This document shows, piece after piece, positions 8,842-19,576 of a DNA stretch of 64,000 nt. Numbering within the stretch: the first letter of the stretch is position 1; every line of letters begins with the position of its first letter. A program made the position numbers and the translations under genes. The stretch is taken from assembly GCF_002887595.1 (NCBI RefSeq), contig NZ_PEBU01000008.1:214950-278949 (forward strand). The letters run 5' to 3'. This stretch comes from Bowmanella denitrificans (GTDB lineage Bacteria > Pseudomonadota > Gammaproteobacteria > Enterobacterales > Alteromonadaceae). Below the pieces are notes generated by a model. It made no database searches, had not been told where the DNA came from, and saw nothing but the letters and a program-made list of their open reading frames with translations.

Positions 8842-11447
8842 TAGTTCGCCCCCTCAGCAGCCACCTCAGGCGTGGACGCTTCAGTCTGTGCAGAATTGTA
8901 CCTACGAATAAAGGTGACTTTCACACGTTTAGATACCAGGAAATAGCTAATCCAGATTAGGCTGGTGACCAGCATTGACAACCATTCAGTGACCTCTGCA
9001 GCCTCCACTGCGAAGTCAGGCCCGCCAAGTACAGAGGTCAGGTAGAGATCTATCCCGATAATCAGCAACATAGCGGCTTTATACATTACATAGACTTTGG
9101 GCAGAGTTTGCCTGCGTTTAAAAAACAACCATAAAACGGTTATTGTCCCGACCAGCAACATGACATTGGTAAACAACTCGACGCACAGCAGCGTCATCAT
9201 CGGAAAATCGTAGTGCTGAGATATAACTGCCCACTGTTTCGCTGACGCCAGATACCAGAGATCCCGGCTTTGAAAAACCAAGGCAAGCGGGGTAATTAAC
9301 AGACCCAACATCGGCAGAATCAGCCACCCACCAATGCCAGATGAACAAAATACCTCGGGGTGGTATGGCTTCACGGGGGGATCATAACGGATAACTTTGA
9401 TACTCAGCCACACACAAACCAGCAAACTAACGAGTAGTAATAATATTACCGGCCAGTTAATGTCTTTCACTGCAAATTGGTAGGTACCAAAGTTCAAAGC
9501 CGGGTCGACTTTCTGAATCTGGTAAAAGCCCTCTTCATGAGCGGCCCCAATATTCTTCGCGTAGTCCGAGTAATACTCGGGCTCTATCACCGACTTTTTC
9601 GAACCATATGAATACGCCAGCTCCAAGGTTTCACCATCAAATCGCACCACCTTGCTGTAGTCAAAAGCCTTGTCTTTTACATTCACCTGCTCATCAGCAA
9701 AATTGGAGTCTGCCGGCATTTTGATTCGGGTAATATGTGTGAATTCAACCGGATGAGAGAAAGACATCGGATAGCGGCGGGCTTTTTTTTCAACTCTGAG
9801 CAAATGGTCATCCATCAGAAAAGGCTCAAAATTGACGCTTACAAAGTCAGAACCAGCCTCGGCCTGCCATATGGGGGACACAACATAGTTTTCAGTAACG
9901 GTAATACGATTTAAGCCATCGTCATCATATACTGTCAGATCAGCGGAAACCTTGGCATTTTCAAAGTACTTTTGCGTGTACTCAAGATAGTTCTGCTGCA
10001 TGGTTTTAAGATTAGACCCGGCCAGTTGCTCTCTGAACTGATCGGCATAAAAGCCGTCATAACTGGTGGTCACTTCATACGTGGCCTCATCATGAGATGT
10101 GCGCAAGTCAACATATTCAACGACTTTCTTACGATGCACCTGCAGGATATCTGCCGACATGTTTTGTAAATTCGCAGTGTCTTTTGCAATAACCAAGGCA
10201 TAGTCAAAGTCAGCCTGATACAAATGAGCCAGATTGCCACTTTGGTAAGTTCGAGTGGCATCTAACCAGTAGGTTTGGTTATGCAGCTTTGCTCTTACAA
10301 TGGCATGATTGAATCTCAATGGCGTTGGCAGGCTGTCAGGTAGGGCCAGACCACTCTGGGTATTCACCAGGGCGACGTTTGCTTCAATACCTAAACCATT
10401 GAGAATACTCACCAGCAGTAAGGCTTTGTCCTTGCAATCTCCATATCGTTGCAACAGCACCTGTGCCGGGCTATGAGGTTGATGGGAGTGAATACCCATC
10501 TCGATTCCCAGATAGCGAATGCTCTCCTGGGAAAATCTCAGCGCAGACAACAACTGCTCTTCAACCGAGTGGTGTGTGCTGCGAATCTCATCAATCACCG
10601 TCGCCATTTCTTGTGGCCTGGATTGAAACAAAGGTATCGCCCACTCCACCACATCCTGCCAACTGGCATAGTCACTCACCTGGACAAACGGAAAAGGGTC
10701 ATACCAGCCAGGGATGTTGTCTTCCCATTCTATTTCTTCCAGCATGGCTTGTTGCCAATGATAAACGCTGGTGCCGTTGTGCGTCTCAATGCTGGGTTCG
10801 ATATCAGTGAGGTGATTCTGAATATATAAAGGCCTGTTTTCTTGCCACACCAATCTGTAATTGACTAACGCCGCAGGTACCCGCCAGCCCAGTGCAAGCT
10901 GATTGGAAAAATGTCCGGCATACACCGGGTTAACACCTACCACGCTGTAACTGTAGTGAACCACGTCGCCAACCCGAACATCATCCAGTACCAAGCTTAA
11001 AGTCTTGCGCCCATTGTAAATTTGATACTCTCGTTGCGTTTCTAATTGCAACAGGCTAATTCTGGCGCGAGGCAGACGAGGTTCAGATACGCCGCTGCGA
11101 ATCACCTCGACATCATGCAAAATAACCTGCTCATAGCTGGGGTCAAAATCGATTTCGATATTGGAAATATATCCCAGTCCCTCGGCATTCAGGGCCTGCT
11201 CGGCGAAGTGTTCAAAACGACTCTGTTGTGTCTCTTGAATTTTCCATTGCCTGTCTACCAGCAAATGAGCTATACCATTGAAATTATTCATTATTTCAAC
11301 AGACTCTAAGGCAGGAATGGAAGCTGGAACCGCCCAGTCAGGCTGCGCAGCAACCCGGTATTCATCGTTCGGTGATGCATAGGATGAGAACGCCCAACAC
11401 ACCAATAGCAAAATGAGCAGAGAGGTTCTAAAGCGAGTAGCGTTCAC
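8841..11447 (-). CDS. DUF3857 / transglutaminase-like / DUF2569 membrane protein
   Basis: An 868-residue protein with three parts. A signal peptide (to about residue 24) leads into a DUF3857 domain (about 50-225). A transglutaminase-like core follows at about 290-420 with an apparent Cys-His-Asp triad: Cys in YGDCKDKALLL, His in FNHAIVRAK, Asp in WLDATRT. After a beta-rich linker come a membrane helix near 670 and a C-terminal DUF2569-like bundle of four helices starting GIGGWLILP. It is therefore an inner-membrane protein with a large periplasmic peptidase- or amidase-like region. The start is GTG at 11447 with AAGGA seven bases upstream. Substrate is unknown. Confidence 0.85.
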   Translation of the reverse strand: MNATRFRTSLLILLLVCWAFSSYASPNDEYRVAAQPDWAVPASIPALESVEIMNNFNGIAHLLVDRQWKIQETQQSRFEHFAEQALNAEGLGYISNIEIDFDPSYEQVILHDVEVIRSGVSEPRLPRARISLLQLETQREYQIYNGRKTLSLVLDDVRVGDVVHYSYSVVGVNPVYAGHFSNQLALGWRVPAALVNYRLVWQENRPLYIQNHLTDIEPSIETHNGTSVYHWQQAMLEEIEWEDNIPGWYDPFPFVQVSDYASWQDVVEWAIPLFQSRPQEMATVIDEIRSTHHSVEEQLLSALRFSQESIRYLGIEMGIHSHQPHSPAQVLLQRYGDCKDKALLLVSILNGLGIEANVALVNTQSGLALPDSLPTPLRFNHAIVRAKLHNQTYWLDATRTYQSGNLAHLYQADFDYALVIAKDTANLQNMSADILQVHRKKVVEYVDLRTSHDEATYEVTTSYDGFYADQFREQLAGSNLKTMQQNYLEYTQKYFENAKVSADLTVYDDDGLNRITVTENYVVSPIWQAEAGSDFVSVNFEPFLMDDHLLRVEKKARRYPMSFSHPVEFTHITRIKMPADSNFADEQVNVKDKAFDYSKVVRFDGETLELAYSYGSKKSVIEPEYYSDYAKNIGAAHEEGFYQIQKVDPALNFGTYQFAVKDINWPVILLLLVSLLVCVWLSIKVIRYDPPVKPYHPEVFCSSGIGGWLILPMLGLLITPLALVFQSRDLWYLASAKQWAVISQHYDFPMMTLLCVELFTNVMLLVGTITVLWLFFKRRQTLPKVYVMYKAAMLLIIGIDLYLTSVLGGPDFAVEAAEVTEWLSMLVTSLIWISYFLVSKRVKVTFIRRYNSAQTEASTPEVAAEGAN

Positions 11448-11625
11448 AAGCGCGTCCTTGCATTAAATGTTAATAGCAGATTTGATGATCATTTTATCTT
11501 ACCAACAGTTTGTCCGGTAAGAACACTTAACTTCATCTTGCGATAAGATTCCTGCTGATCTGCTGTTCGTCTTCCACTAAACTAACAACAGAAAATCAAT
11601 AAGTTGCACAAGGGCCCGAGCTAAG

Positions 11626-12987
11626 TTGGAACCGGCATTCGAATCACAATCCTCATACCAGCAGCTACAGGCTATTAATGACGCCCTGTCCAGCGGCATG
11701 TATGTGCACGTGCGCAAGATGCTCCATCATATGCCAGCGCCGGATGTGGCTTTTATGCTGGAGTCCACGCCAGCCAAGAGCCGAGCCGTGCTCTGGCAAC
11801 TTATAGACCCTGAATTCCACGGTGATGTGCTGGAAGAGCTGTCCGAAGATGTGCGCAACGGCATCATCCGCCAGATGGTACCGGAAAAACTCGCGGACGC
11901 CCTGGAAGATATGGACACCGATGATTTGGCCGAGCTTTTGCGCGGTCTGCCGGATACCATTTTCCAGCAGGTACTGCACTCCATGGATGAACAGGACAGG
12001 GTCAGGGCCGAACAGGCACTGTCTTTCGGTGAGGGTACCGCCGGTTTTATTATGAATACCGACACCATCACCCTGCGCCCGGAAGTGACCGTCGATGTGA
12101 TCCTGCGCTATCTGCGTTTAAAAGGAGAAGTGCCGGAAGACACCGATGCCTTCTATGTGGTGAATCGTCACGACAAACTTATTGGGATTGTGCCGGTGAT
12201 CCGCCTGCTGACCGCCACCTCAGATATGACGGTGGAGGAATTGATGGATGAAGACGCCGAAACCATTCCAGTGGACATGCCCGAGGGTGAAGTAGCTAAA
12301 CTGTTCGAGCGCTACAACTGGATTTCTGCTCCTGTGGTGGATGGCGAAGACAGGCTACTGGGCAGAATCACCATCGACGATGTGGTGGATATCATCCGTG
12401 AAGAAGCCGAACACAGCATGATGAGCATGGCCGGTTTGGATGACGAGGAAGATACCTTCGCGCCGGTAATGAAAAGTACCGGCCGACGCTCTATCTGGCT
12501 GGGGGTTAATCTGGTCACGGCATTACTGGCGGCGATGGTCAGCGATTTATTCGAAGCCACCCTGAGTCAACTGGCCGTGCTGGCTATTCTCAATACCATT
12601 GTGCCCAGTATGGGTGGCGTGGCCGGTAACCAGACATTAACGCTGGTTATTCGGGGCATGGCGCTGGGCCATGTCAGTCCCAGTAACAGCCGTTGGCTGG
12701 TGAGTAAGGAACTGGCCATTGGTGCACTGAACGGCATTATCTGGGCTGTACTGATTGCCGGTGTAGTGGCCATCTGGAAACAGGATCTGACCCTGGGCGG
12801 CATTATCGCCTTTGCCATGATGATCAATATGCTGGCGGCAGGACTTGCTGGCGCAACGCTGCCACTTTTGATGAAACGCCTGAAAATCGATCCGGCGCTG
12901 GCCGGTTCGGTTATTCTCACCACCATCACGGATGTGGTCGGTATTTTTGCCTTTTTAGGCACCGCCACGTTGTTGATGATGCCCTGA
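11626..12987 (+). CDS. mgtE: magnesium transporter MgtE
   Basis: A 453-residue MgtE-family channel for magnesium (and cobalt). The cytoplasmic N-domain of helical repeats (about 20-125) is followed by two CBS domains (about 135-260) that sense magnesium. Five membrane helices follow, with the pore signature PSMGGVAGNQTLTLVIRG near residue 330. The start is a TTG at 11626 giving MEPAFESQSSYQQLQ, a normal family beginning; there is no clear ribosome-binding site and no in-frame ATG nearby. It is divergent from the DUF3857 gene, and a possible terminator follows at 13008. Confidence 0.94.
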   Translation: MEPAFESQSSYQQLQAINDALSSGMYVHVRKMLHHMPAPDVAFMLESTPAKSRAVLWQLIDPEFHGDVLEELSEDVRNGIIRQMVPEKLADALEDMDTDDLAELLRGLPDTIFQQVLHSMDEQDRVRAEQALSFGEGTAGFIMNTDTITLRPEVTVDVILRYLRLKGEVPEDTDAFYVVNRHDKLIGIVPVIRLLTATSDMTVEELMDEDAETIPVDMPEGEVAKLFERYNWISAPVVDGEDRLLGRITIDDVVDIIREEAEHSMMSMAGLDDEEDTFAPVMKSTGRRSIWLGVNLVTALLAAMVSDLFEATLSQLAVLAILNTIVPSMGGVAGNQTLTLVIRGMALGHVSPSNSRWLVSKELAIGALNGIIWAVLIAGVVAIWKQDLTLGGIIAFAMMINMLAAGLAGATLPLLMKRLKIDPALAGSVILTTITDVVGIFAFLGTATLLMMP

Positions 12988-13007
12988 TGCTGTAACGGAA
13001 GCATCTG

Positions 13008-13042
13008 AAAAGCCATAATTTTTTTGCGGTTAAAGGCTTTTT
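13008..13042 (+). terminator. probable intrinsic terminator of mgtE
   Basis: AAAAGCC and GGCTTTTT can pair, with the T-run at the 3' edge, 20 bases after the mgtE stop. The 20-base loop is long, so the structure is weaker than a classic terminator. Confidence 0.4.
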
Positions 13043-13105
13043 GTCGTTATCTTGGTCTATCCTAAGGAGGCTGAACTTCCTTACCAATAACAGTGAGATA
13101 GACGC

Positions 13106-15088
13106 ATGGCAAAAGATCTGATGATAAAGACCAAGGCCAGTTATCTGGGGGCCGGCTTACTGGGTGCCGCCTTAGTAGTAATCTACCTGGTAATGCAATG
13201 GCTGGCGCTGCCCATTATTCAACAGGAAGTTGAACAAGAAGCCCTGGTCAGGGTGTCAGACAGCGCGGCGCAGTTGCGCAATGAACTGAATCAGGGTGCT
13301 ATTCTCACCCAGAACCTGGCCGCTTTGGCGCAACATCTGCCGCTGGATGACGCTCAGTTCAACAGCCTGATGCCGGTTCTAATCAACCAATTCGGCAACG
13401 CCAATATTGCCGGCGGCGGTATCTGGCCAGAACCCAATGCCTTTAATGCCAGTCAGTCCCGATACTCCTTTTTCTGGGCCCGTGACAATAGTGGCCGTCT
13501 GGTCAAATCCGATGATTACAACGACCCCAGTGGCAACGGCTACCACAATGAAAGCTGGTATCAGGCTGGTAAGCAGTTAAAAGCTGGCCAGTGTGGCTGG
13601 TCTGAAGCTTATGAGGATGCGGCCAGCGGTGTGGCTATGGTAACCTGCACGGTTGCCATTAAACGCCAGGGCAAATTCTGGGGGGTAGCCACGGTCGATC
13701 TGGTGCTATCCGGTTTAGCTGACTTGTTCCGCACCCAAAACAAAGCATCCGGCGGCTATATATTCTTGCTGGGTGCCAATGATCAGATCATCAGTTTCCC
13801 GGATATTCGCGACCAGCGCCTGGATATGCAAAATCTTCAACAGGTTGCCGGTCAGGACAAAAGTTTGCGCCCATTGCTGGAGGCTATTAGTCAGGGGAAA
13901 AGCATCAGTTCTTTGCCTGAAGGCGTGGTTCAGGGCGACACCAGCCTGCTGGCCCTACAGTCATTGCCGCAGGAAGGCATGAAGATGGGCCTGGTATTAC
14001 CCAGTCAGGTGGTACAGGAGCCGGTTAGTCACCTGAGTTTCAGCCTGTATGGCACCCTTTTGCCACTCATCGCCTTGTTTGTTGGTTTACTGATTTTCTA
14101 TGCTAACAAGGTGCTGGGGTGGGTTAATGAAACCACCGAACAGATACAACGGCTGATACGGGGCGGTGCGTCGGCCACTCTGAGTATTGATAAGCTGGAC
14201 GAAATAGGCCTGTTGAAACAGGCGGTGAATAATTATGGCGAGCACCTTAATGGTTTGCTGCGCCAAATCGCCGCTGAGGCGGCAGAATCCAAGCAACGAG
14301 CCGAAGAACTAAGCAGCATGGCTCACGATCTCAAAGACCGTGCAGAACATCAACTTAGTGAAAACAATATGCTGGCCGCCGCCATTAATCAGATGGCCAG
14401 TAGTGCAGCAGAAGTGGCCAATAATACCCGTACCACCTCCGACACGGTGGATGACTCACAAGGCTTGGTAAAACGGCGTTTGCAGGATGTGGTGGCCAAC
14501 AACCAGGCCAATCAGGAACTGGCCGGTGTGTTACAGCAAACCGCTGACATCATTAACCGCCTGTCCGGTGATGCCCAGCAAATGGGCGCGGTGCTGGATG
14601 TAATCAAAGGCATATCAGAGCAAACCAACCTGTTGGCGTTAAATGCTGCCATTGAAGCGGCCAGAGCCGGGGAACAAGGGCGCGGCTTTGCTGTGGTAGC
14701 CGACGAGGTACGTACCCTGGCAGGACGCTCACAGTCCTCTGCCAATGAAATAGAGAATATGATTGCCCAGCTACAAAGTTCAGCCAAGCAAGGCGTGGAT
14801 ATTATCCTCAGCTCACAATCCCTGTCGGAACAAACTGTTGAGCGTTCCAATAAGGTGATCGCTGGCTTTAATGAGATTGTCGAAGCATTCGGGGGCATCA
14901 GCGACAGCACCTCGCAGATCGCTACCGCCGCCAGCGAACAGGCCAAAGTGGCGAATGAAATTCACCGCCTGGCCGAGGGCATTCGCGAGAGTAATGAGAT
15001 GAACTCCCGCGATGCCACGGCGCTAAGCGAGTTGAGTCGCTCGTCGACCGCCTTGTCTACCCGCCTGTATGAGCTGAGCCATCCCTGA
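13106..15088 (+). CDS. methyl-accepting chemotaxis protein with periplasmic Cache-type sensor
   Basis: A 660-residue chemoreceptor. A membrane helix at about 13-33 precedes a periplasmic sensor (about 35-310) with the dCache/PDC look ([43 protein letters not shown]). A second helix at about 313-335 is followed by a HAMP-like linker. The signalling domain (about 400-655) contains the highly conserved hairpin tip with [20 protein letters not shown] and the [12 protein letters not shown] stretch. It would report to CheW/CheA. The ligand is unknown; Cache sensors usually bind amino acids, organic acids or amines. Its last 32 bases overlap the 3' end of the convergent MFS gene. Confidence 0.94.
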   Translation: MAKDLMIKTKASYLGAGLLGAALVVIYLVMQWLALPIIQQEVEQEALVRVSDSAAQLRNELNQGAILTQNLAALAQHLPLDDAQFNSLMPVLINQFGNANIAGGGIWPEPNAFNASQSRYSFFWARDNSGRLVKSDDYNDPSGNGYHNESWYQAGKQLKAGQCGWSEAYEDAASGVAMVTCTVAIKRQGKFWGVATVDLVLSGLADLFRTQNKASGGYIFLLGANDQIISFPDIRDQRLDMQNLQQVAGQDKSLRPLLEAISQGKSISSLPEGVVQGDTSLLALQSLPQEGMKMGLVLPSQVVQEPVSHLSFSLYGTLLPLIALFVGLLIFYANKVLGWVNETTEQIQRLIRGGASATLSIDKLDEIGLLKQAVNNYGEHLNGLLRQIAAEAAESKQRAEELSSMAHDLKDRAEHQLSENNMLAAAINQMASSAAEVANNTRTTSDTVDDSQGLVKRRLQDVVANNQANQELAGVLQQTADIINRLSGDAQQMGAVLDVIKGISEQTNLLALNAAIEAARAGEQGRGFAVVADEVRTLAGRSQSSANEIENMIAQLQSSAKQGVDIILSSQSLSEQTVERSNKVIAGFNEIVEAFGGISDSTSQIATAASEQAKVANEIHRLAEGIRESNEMNSRDATALSELSRSSTALSTRLYELSHP

Positions 15089-16328
15089 TGGGGGCTGCAG
15101 GGCTCTGCTGCAGGGTACCCTGGCGGAAATAGAACAGAGTTATTAAGATGGCAGCGATGGGGATAAGCGACAAATAAAATGCCGTTTGTCCACTAAAGCT
15201 GCCAAACACCAGTCCGGTAATCATTGAACCTGTGGTGCCGCCCAGCGCCGAGAAAATCACTATCAACCCAGTCATCGCGGCATGTTGGATTTTGGGCAAA
15301 GATGACAACATAATAGAATTGATAGCCGGGTAGATGGGTGCCATAAACAAGCCAATCAATGGAAAAACAAAGGCCGCCAGCGGCGCATTACCCCAACTCA
15401 TCTGTGCCTGCGGCATGGCCAGATTGGCCAGAGGCATGGAAACCAGCACCAATGCCGCCATCGCCAGCAGACAAATATTCAGCAACACATACCAGTTGAT
15501 TCGGGTCATCAATACCCCGGCGCCCAGTCTGCCTATGGCCAGACAGGCGGCAAAAATACTGGTCGCCTGCACGCTCATATCGGCGGGTAAGTGCAGAACC
15601 TGGTTATTAAAGGTGGGAAGCCAGGTGCCCAGCCCTTGTTCAATCAATACATATAGAAAAGCAGATAGTACAAATACCAACACCAGCGGTTTAAGGGCTA
15701 ATTTCAGCATGGCCAGAAAATCCTCCATGGGCCGGCTGCTCTGCTGAGGGACAGGGTTGGCAAATGGTGTGCGCCACAGCAACAGGAAATTCAGCCCGCC
15801 CAACAAGGCCAGACACCAGTAAACGTTCAGCCAGTTGCTTGAAGCAGGATCATCACCATCGATAAAGGCACCAAACAACCAGTAACCAGACAACACCCCC
15901 ACCATAAAAATCCCTTCAATGGTATTCATAATGGATGCGTGCTGCTGCTTATCGTCACTGATAAGCCCCACAGTGGAATACAACGACACTTTGACCAACC
16001 CAAAGGCACTGCCGACACAGAAAAACAGCACTTTGGTCATCCAGAATACCGGCAGCAGAGGCATTAACAGGCTAACCCCGGTGACCAGCAGGGTCCCCAG
16101 CATCATGGCGTTACGATAGCCAAACCTGGGCAAGTAAGCCGCCAGCATAAAAGACACCAGTGCAATTGGCAGATCCTTAAAGCCTTCCAGCACACTGGCA
16201 GCCTCTTTACTGACCCCATAACCGTTGATCACCTGCAATATCACAGTGCCCACACTGTTGAGCAAAATAGCAAACAGGAAGTAGGTCAGCATGAGGGAAT
16301 ATTTTACTCTGACACTGTTGCTAATCAT
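15057..16328 (-). CDS. MFS sugar transporter of the GH65 locus
   Basis: A 423-residue major facilitator protein with about twelve hydrophobic helices. It begins [23 protein letters not shown] lies six bases before the ATG. It is divergent from the GH65 phosphorylase, and their shared control region carries the 16-bp palindrome also found before the TonB receptor. Uptake of an alpha-linked glucose disaccharide across the inner membrane is the likely role; this is inferred from neighbours, since MFS sequence does not give the substrate. The 3' end overlaps the convergent chemoreceptor gene by 32 bases. Confidence 0.88.
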   Translation of the reverse strand: MISNSVRVKYSLMLTYFLFAILLNSVGTVILQVINGYGVSKEAASVLEGFKDLPIALVSFMLAAYLPRFGYRNAMMLGTLLVTGVSLLMPLLPVFWMTKVLFFCVGSAFGLVKVSLYSTVGLISDDKQQHASIMNTIEGIFMVGVLSGYWLFGAFIDGDDPASSNWLNVYWCLALLGGLNFLLLWRTPFANPVPQQSSRPMEDFLAMLKLALKPLVLVFVLSAFLYVLIEQGLGTWLPTFNNQVLHLPADMSVQATSIFAACLAIGRLGAGVLMTRINWYVLLNICLLAMAALVLVSMPLANLAMPQAQMSWGNAPLAAFVFPLIGLFMAPIYPAINSIMLSSLPKIQHAAMTGLIVIFSALGGTTGSMITGLVFGSFSGQTAFYLSLIPIAAILITLFYFRQGTLQQSPAAPIRDGSAHTGG

Positions 16329-16399
16329 CTGTATCTCCGTGCTGATAAAGACAGGCAGTATTGCCCCGACCTATTTGAGTTTACCTAAATTTAACACAA

Positions 16400-16415
16400 T
16401 TGCAATCGATTGCAA
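16400..16415. promoter_or_regulatory. LacI-type operator, transporter/phosphorylase control region
   Basis: TTGCAATCGATTGCAA, a perfect 16-bp palindrome with the central CG typical of LacI/GalR-family operators. It lies between the divergent MFS and GH65 genes, and the identical sequence occurs at 24003-24018 before the TonB receptor. The LacI-type regulator at 20500-21519 is the obvious candidate to bind both. Confidence 0.8.
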
Positions 16416-16466
16416 AAACAGCTAACCTTGTCACTATTGCTCCTCATTCCAAGGTTTATCGCTGCT

Positions 16467-18803
16467 ATGAACGTTTCACCCAAACACCTGCTTTTCACCC
16501 CTCAGCCCTGGCAACTTGAAACTGACCGGTTGATACCTGAACAAGCAATGTTGGAAGAAACCTTGTTTGCATTGGCCAATGGTTATCTGGGTACCCGGGG
16601 TACTATGGAAGAAGGGCCACAACCAGGCCAGCAAAGCTGCGAAGGCTCCTATTTAAACGGCGTCTACCATAGCGAGAAAATCACCTATGGTGAGGTGGCC
16701 TATGGCTATGCCAGCCACAACCAGAAAATGCAGCAGGTCCCCAATGGCAAGATAATGCAGTTAAGGTTGGACAATCAGCTGGTCAATCTGTCTGATGCCA
16801 CAGCAGGTAAACGCTGGCTGGATTTTAGCTCCGCCAGTTTACACCGGCAAATGCATTGGCAAAGTCCAACAGGCAAGCAAATTCTGCTGACCACCAGCCG
16901 TTTCGCGTCACTCAGTCAGCCGAATTTAATCTGTCAGCGCATGGAAATTGTGGCGCAGAATTTCAGTGGTGACGTTGATCTCAGCAGCCTGCTGGATGCC
17001 GCTTATCAGTTCAGCCCCAATAAGGATGATCCCAGAGTAGGCGTGCTCAGTCTGGATGACAGTCTGATGCTACACCAGCAACAGAGCACCGATGAACAAG
17101 CCTGGATGCTGCATCAGGTAAAAGACGGCCCCTTCCGTATTGCTTCAGCCACCACTGTCAGTGCGTCACAGCCGGTCGACAATATCTCGCACATCAACAG
17201 CGATAAACAAGTTGGCCAGCAGTGGCGGTTTAAGCTGGAGCAAGGCGTTAAGCTGATCGTGGATAAATTTATCTGCTACCAACATGACCAGCAAATGGCG
17301 TTCGGTGAGCTACTCCTTTCTTGCCAGAATAAGTTGCAACAGGCCAGAACCATGGGCTGGGACCAGATGCTGGCCGAGCATCAGCATCAGGTAGCCGAGT
17401 TCTGGCAAAATAGCGATGTGCAGATCAATGGTGACCCGGCATTGCAGCAAGGCATGCGTTTTAATCTACTGCATTTATTTATGTCCATTGGCAAGAACGG
17501 CCACTGCAATATGGGGGCAAAAGGGCTGACCGGACACGGTTATGATGGTCATTATTTCTGGGACACCGAAATTTATATTCTGTCGGTGATGACCGCCACT
17601 AACCCGGAGCTAACCAAACAGTGCCTGACATTCCGCTATCGCACTTTGGATGCAGCCCGTCAGCGTGCCCGGCAAATGTCCCATTCCCTTGGTGCGCTTT
17701 ACCCCTGGCGCACCATTGGCGGCGACGAATGTTCGGCCTTTTTCCCGGCAGGCACCGCGCAGTATCACATTAACGCCGCCATTGCCCATGCCATTCGCAG
17801 CTATTTTACCGCCACGGCAGACTGGGCCTTTATGCAGGATATGGGCGCAGAAATGTTGTTTGAAACCGCCAGGCTGTGGCTTAGTCTGGGGCATTTTAAC
17901 CGGCAAAAACAAGGTCGCTTCTGTATCGACGGAGTGACCGGGCCGGATGAATATACCGCCATTGTCAGCAACAACTTCTACACCAATGCTATGGCCCAGG
18001 CACATCTGCGCTTTGCGGTACAAATTGCCGCTAAGTTCCAGGACAAAAATCGTCCTGCTTACCAATTGTTATGCAAAAGTATTGGCTTGAATGACGCCGA
18101 GATCTCAAGCTGGGCAAAAGCGGCAGACAATATGTATCTGCCTTATGATGCAGAGCTCGGCATCCATGCCCAGGATGACAGCTTTCTGGATAAAAAGCCC
18201 TGGGACTTTGCCAACACTCCCGCAGACAAATACCCTTTGCTGCTGCATTACCATCCCCTGGTGATTTATCGCCACCAGGTGTTAAAACAAGCCGATGTGG
18301 TGCTGGCCATGTTTTTACTGGATGACGCCTTTGACCAGCAGCAAAAGGCCAGGAATCTGTCGTACTATGAGCCGCTCACTACCCATGATTCCACCTTGTC
18401 CAGTTGCATTCATAGCATTGAGTTTGCTGAAACCGGTCAGTATCAGCGCGCCTATGAATTTTTTCATGACAGCGTGCGTATGGACATAGATAACCGTCAT
18501 GGGAACACTGAGTACGGTATCCATACTGCGTGTATGGCAGGCTCCTGGATGAGCATTGTGCAGGGCTTTGCCGGGCTGAGGATACGCCCGGATGAGCTGG
18601 CCTTCACACCGCATTTACCTGCCCACTGGGACAGTTACAGCTTCAATCTGCAATACCAGGGGCGGCACTTACAGGTTTCTGTAGCCAAAGACGGCGTGCG
18701 CTATCTTCTCAAGCAAGGTGCAGCGCTCAGCATCCGCCATCACCAGCAGGAACTCACCCTAAGCAGCAACCAAACCCTGCATGTCGCAAAGGTGCAGTTA
18801 TGA
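16467..18803 (+). CDS. GH65 glycoside phosphorylase (maltose/kojibiose/trehalose type)
   Basis: A 778-residue GH65 enzyme that would split an alpha-linked glucose disaccharide with phosphate, giving glucose and beta-glucose-1-phosphate. The N-terminal beta-sandwich includes LANGYLGTRG and the (alpha/alpha)6 barrel includes GHYFWDTEIY. The general-acid glutamate is Glu495 in VTGPDEYT, and HGNTEYGIHTA is near the C-terminus. I chose ATG 16467; an upstream in-frame TTG at 16410 lies inside the operator and is unlikely. There is no signal peptide, so it is cytoplasmic. Maltose, trehalose, kojibiose and nigerose phosphorylases cannot be separated by eye. It overlaps pgmB (ATGA), whose product consumes the glucose-1-phosphate. 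Confidence 0.92.
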   Translation: MNVSPKHLLFTPQPWQLETDRLIPEQAMLEETLFALANGYLGTRGTMEEGPQPGQQSCEGSYLNGVYHSEKITYGEVAYGYASHNQKMQQVPNGKIMQLRLDNQLVNLSDATAGKRWLDFSSASLHRQMHWQSPTGKQILLTTSRFASLSQPNLICQRMEIVAQNFSGDVDLSSLLDAAYQFSPNKDDPRVGVLSLDDSLMLHQQQSTDEQAWMLHQVKDGPFRIASATTVSASQPVDNISHINSDKQVGQQWRFKLEQGVKLIVDKFICYQHDQQMAFGELLLSCQNKLQQARTMGWDQMLAEHQHQVAEFWQNSDVQINGDPALQQGMRFNLLHLFMSIGKNGHCNMGAKGLTGHGYDGHYFWDTEIYILSVMTATNPELTKQCLTFRYRTLDAARQRARQMSHSLGALYPWRTIGGDECSAFFPAGTAQYHINAAIAHAIRSYFTATADWAFMQDMGAEMLFETARLWLSLGHFNRQKQGRFCIDGVTGPDEYTAIVSNNFYTNAMAQAHLRFAVQIAAKFQDKNRPAYQLLCKSIGLNDAEISSWAKAADNMYLPYDAELGIHAQDDSFLDKKPWDFANTPADKYPLLLHYHPLVIYRHQVLKQADVVLAMFLLDDAFDQQQKARNLSYYEPLTTHDSTLSSCIHSIEFAETGQYQRAYEFFHDSVRMDIDNRHGNTEYGIHTACMAGSWMSIVQGFAGLRIRPDELAFTPHLPAHWDSYSFNLQYQGRHLQVSVAKDGVRYLLKQGAALSIRHHQQELTLSSNQTLHVAKVQL

Positions 18804-19471
18804 GTATCCAAGCCGTAATTTTTGACCTGGACGGGGTGTTAACCGATACCGCTGAGTACCACTTCCTTGCTTGGTCAGCCCTGGCACACAAGCTTGGTGT
18901 GCCCTTTGACCGGCAAGACAACGAACAACTCAAAGGCGTCGACCGTATGGGATCATTACAGTTTATTCTGGATAAAGGTGGCCTGCAGCTCCCCGGCGAT
19001 GAAAAGGACATGCTGGCAAAAGCAAAGAACACACATTACCAGCAACTGATTGAAAATATCAGCCAAGCCGATTTATTTGACGGTGTTCACCCGCTGTTCA
19101 ACCGCTTGAAACAGGCGGGAATCGCCATAGGCCTGGCGTCAGCCAGTAAGAATGCTGCCATGGTGCTGAATAAGCTGGGAATCAGCGCAGCATTTGACTA
19201 CGTAGCCGACGCCGCCGCCATAAGGCAAGGCAAACCCCATCCGGAAATCTTTCTGACCGTGGCTAAGGCGCTTGGTATACCAGCGCAACATTGTGTCGGG
19301 GTGGAAGATTCGCTGGCTGGCCTGCAAAGCATTCTCGACGCCGGTATGTACGCTGTGGGCATAGGTGAAAAACAGCTGCTTAAAGACGCCAATCTGGTCT
19401 ATGCACAGATAGGCCAACTGGATCTCGATGAGGTGTTGATGCTTGGGCGTAAAGCTCCGACTACAGGCTAA
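18800..19471 (+). CDS. pgmB: beta-phosphoglucomutase
   Basis: A 223-residue HAD-superfamily enzyme converting beta-glucose-1-phosphate to glucose-6-phosphate. The nucleophile Asp9 and acid/base Asp11 are in FDLDGVLTDT. The cap region includes KGVDRMGSLQ, the phosphate-binding SASKN is near residue 115, and the metal-binding VEDSLAG follows near 172. Its ATG overlaps the GH65 stop, and PgmB is the standard partner of GH65 phosphorylases, which supports both assignments. Confidence 0.95.
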   Translation: MSIQAVIFDLDGVLTDTAEYHFLAWSALAHKLGVPFDRQDNEQLKGVDRMGSLQFILDKGGLQLPGDEKDMLAKAKNTHYQQLIENISQADLFDGVHPLFNRLKQAGIAIGLASASKNAAMVLNKLGISAAFDYVADAAAIRQGKPHPEIFLTVAKALGIPAQHCVGVEDSLAGLQSILDAGMYAVGIGEKQLLKDANLVYAQIGQLDLDEVLMLGRKAPTTG

Positions 19472-19576
19472 GGATAATTGGTCAGGGTCAATTTCAGCAC
19501 TATATCTGCACAAATATTGTTCTACCAGACTACATAACGTAGAATCCGCGGCCATTTGTTAACCGGGAATAACGCG

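Noticed and set aside
11498..11522. TCTTACC / GGTAAGA inverted repeat between the DUF3857 gene and mgtE
   Set aside because: Seven-base arms with a 12-base spacer in AT-rich DNA; too weak to call an operator.
16410..16466. Upstream TTG start for the GH65 gene
   Set aside because: It falls inside the operator palindrome and would add a false signal-like leader to a cytoplasmic enzyme.
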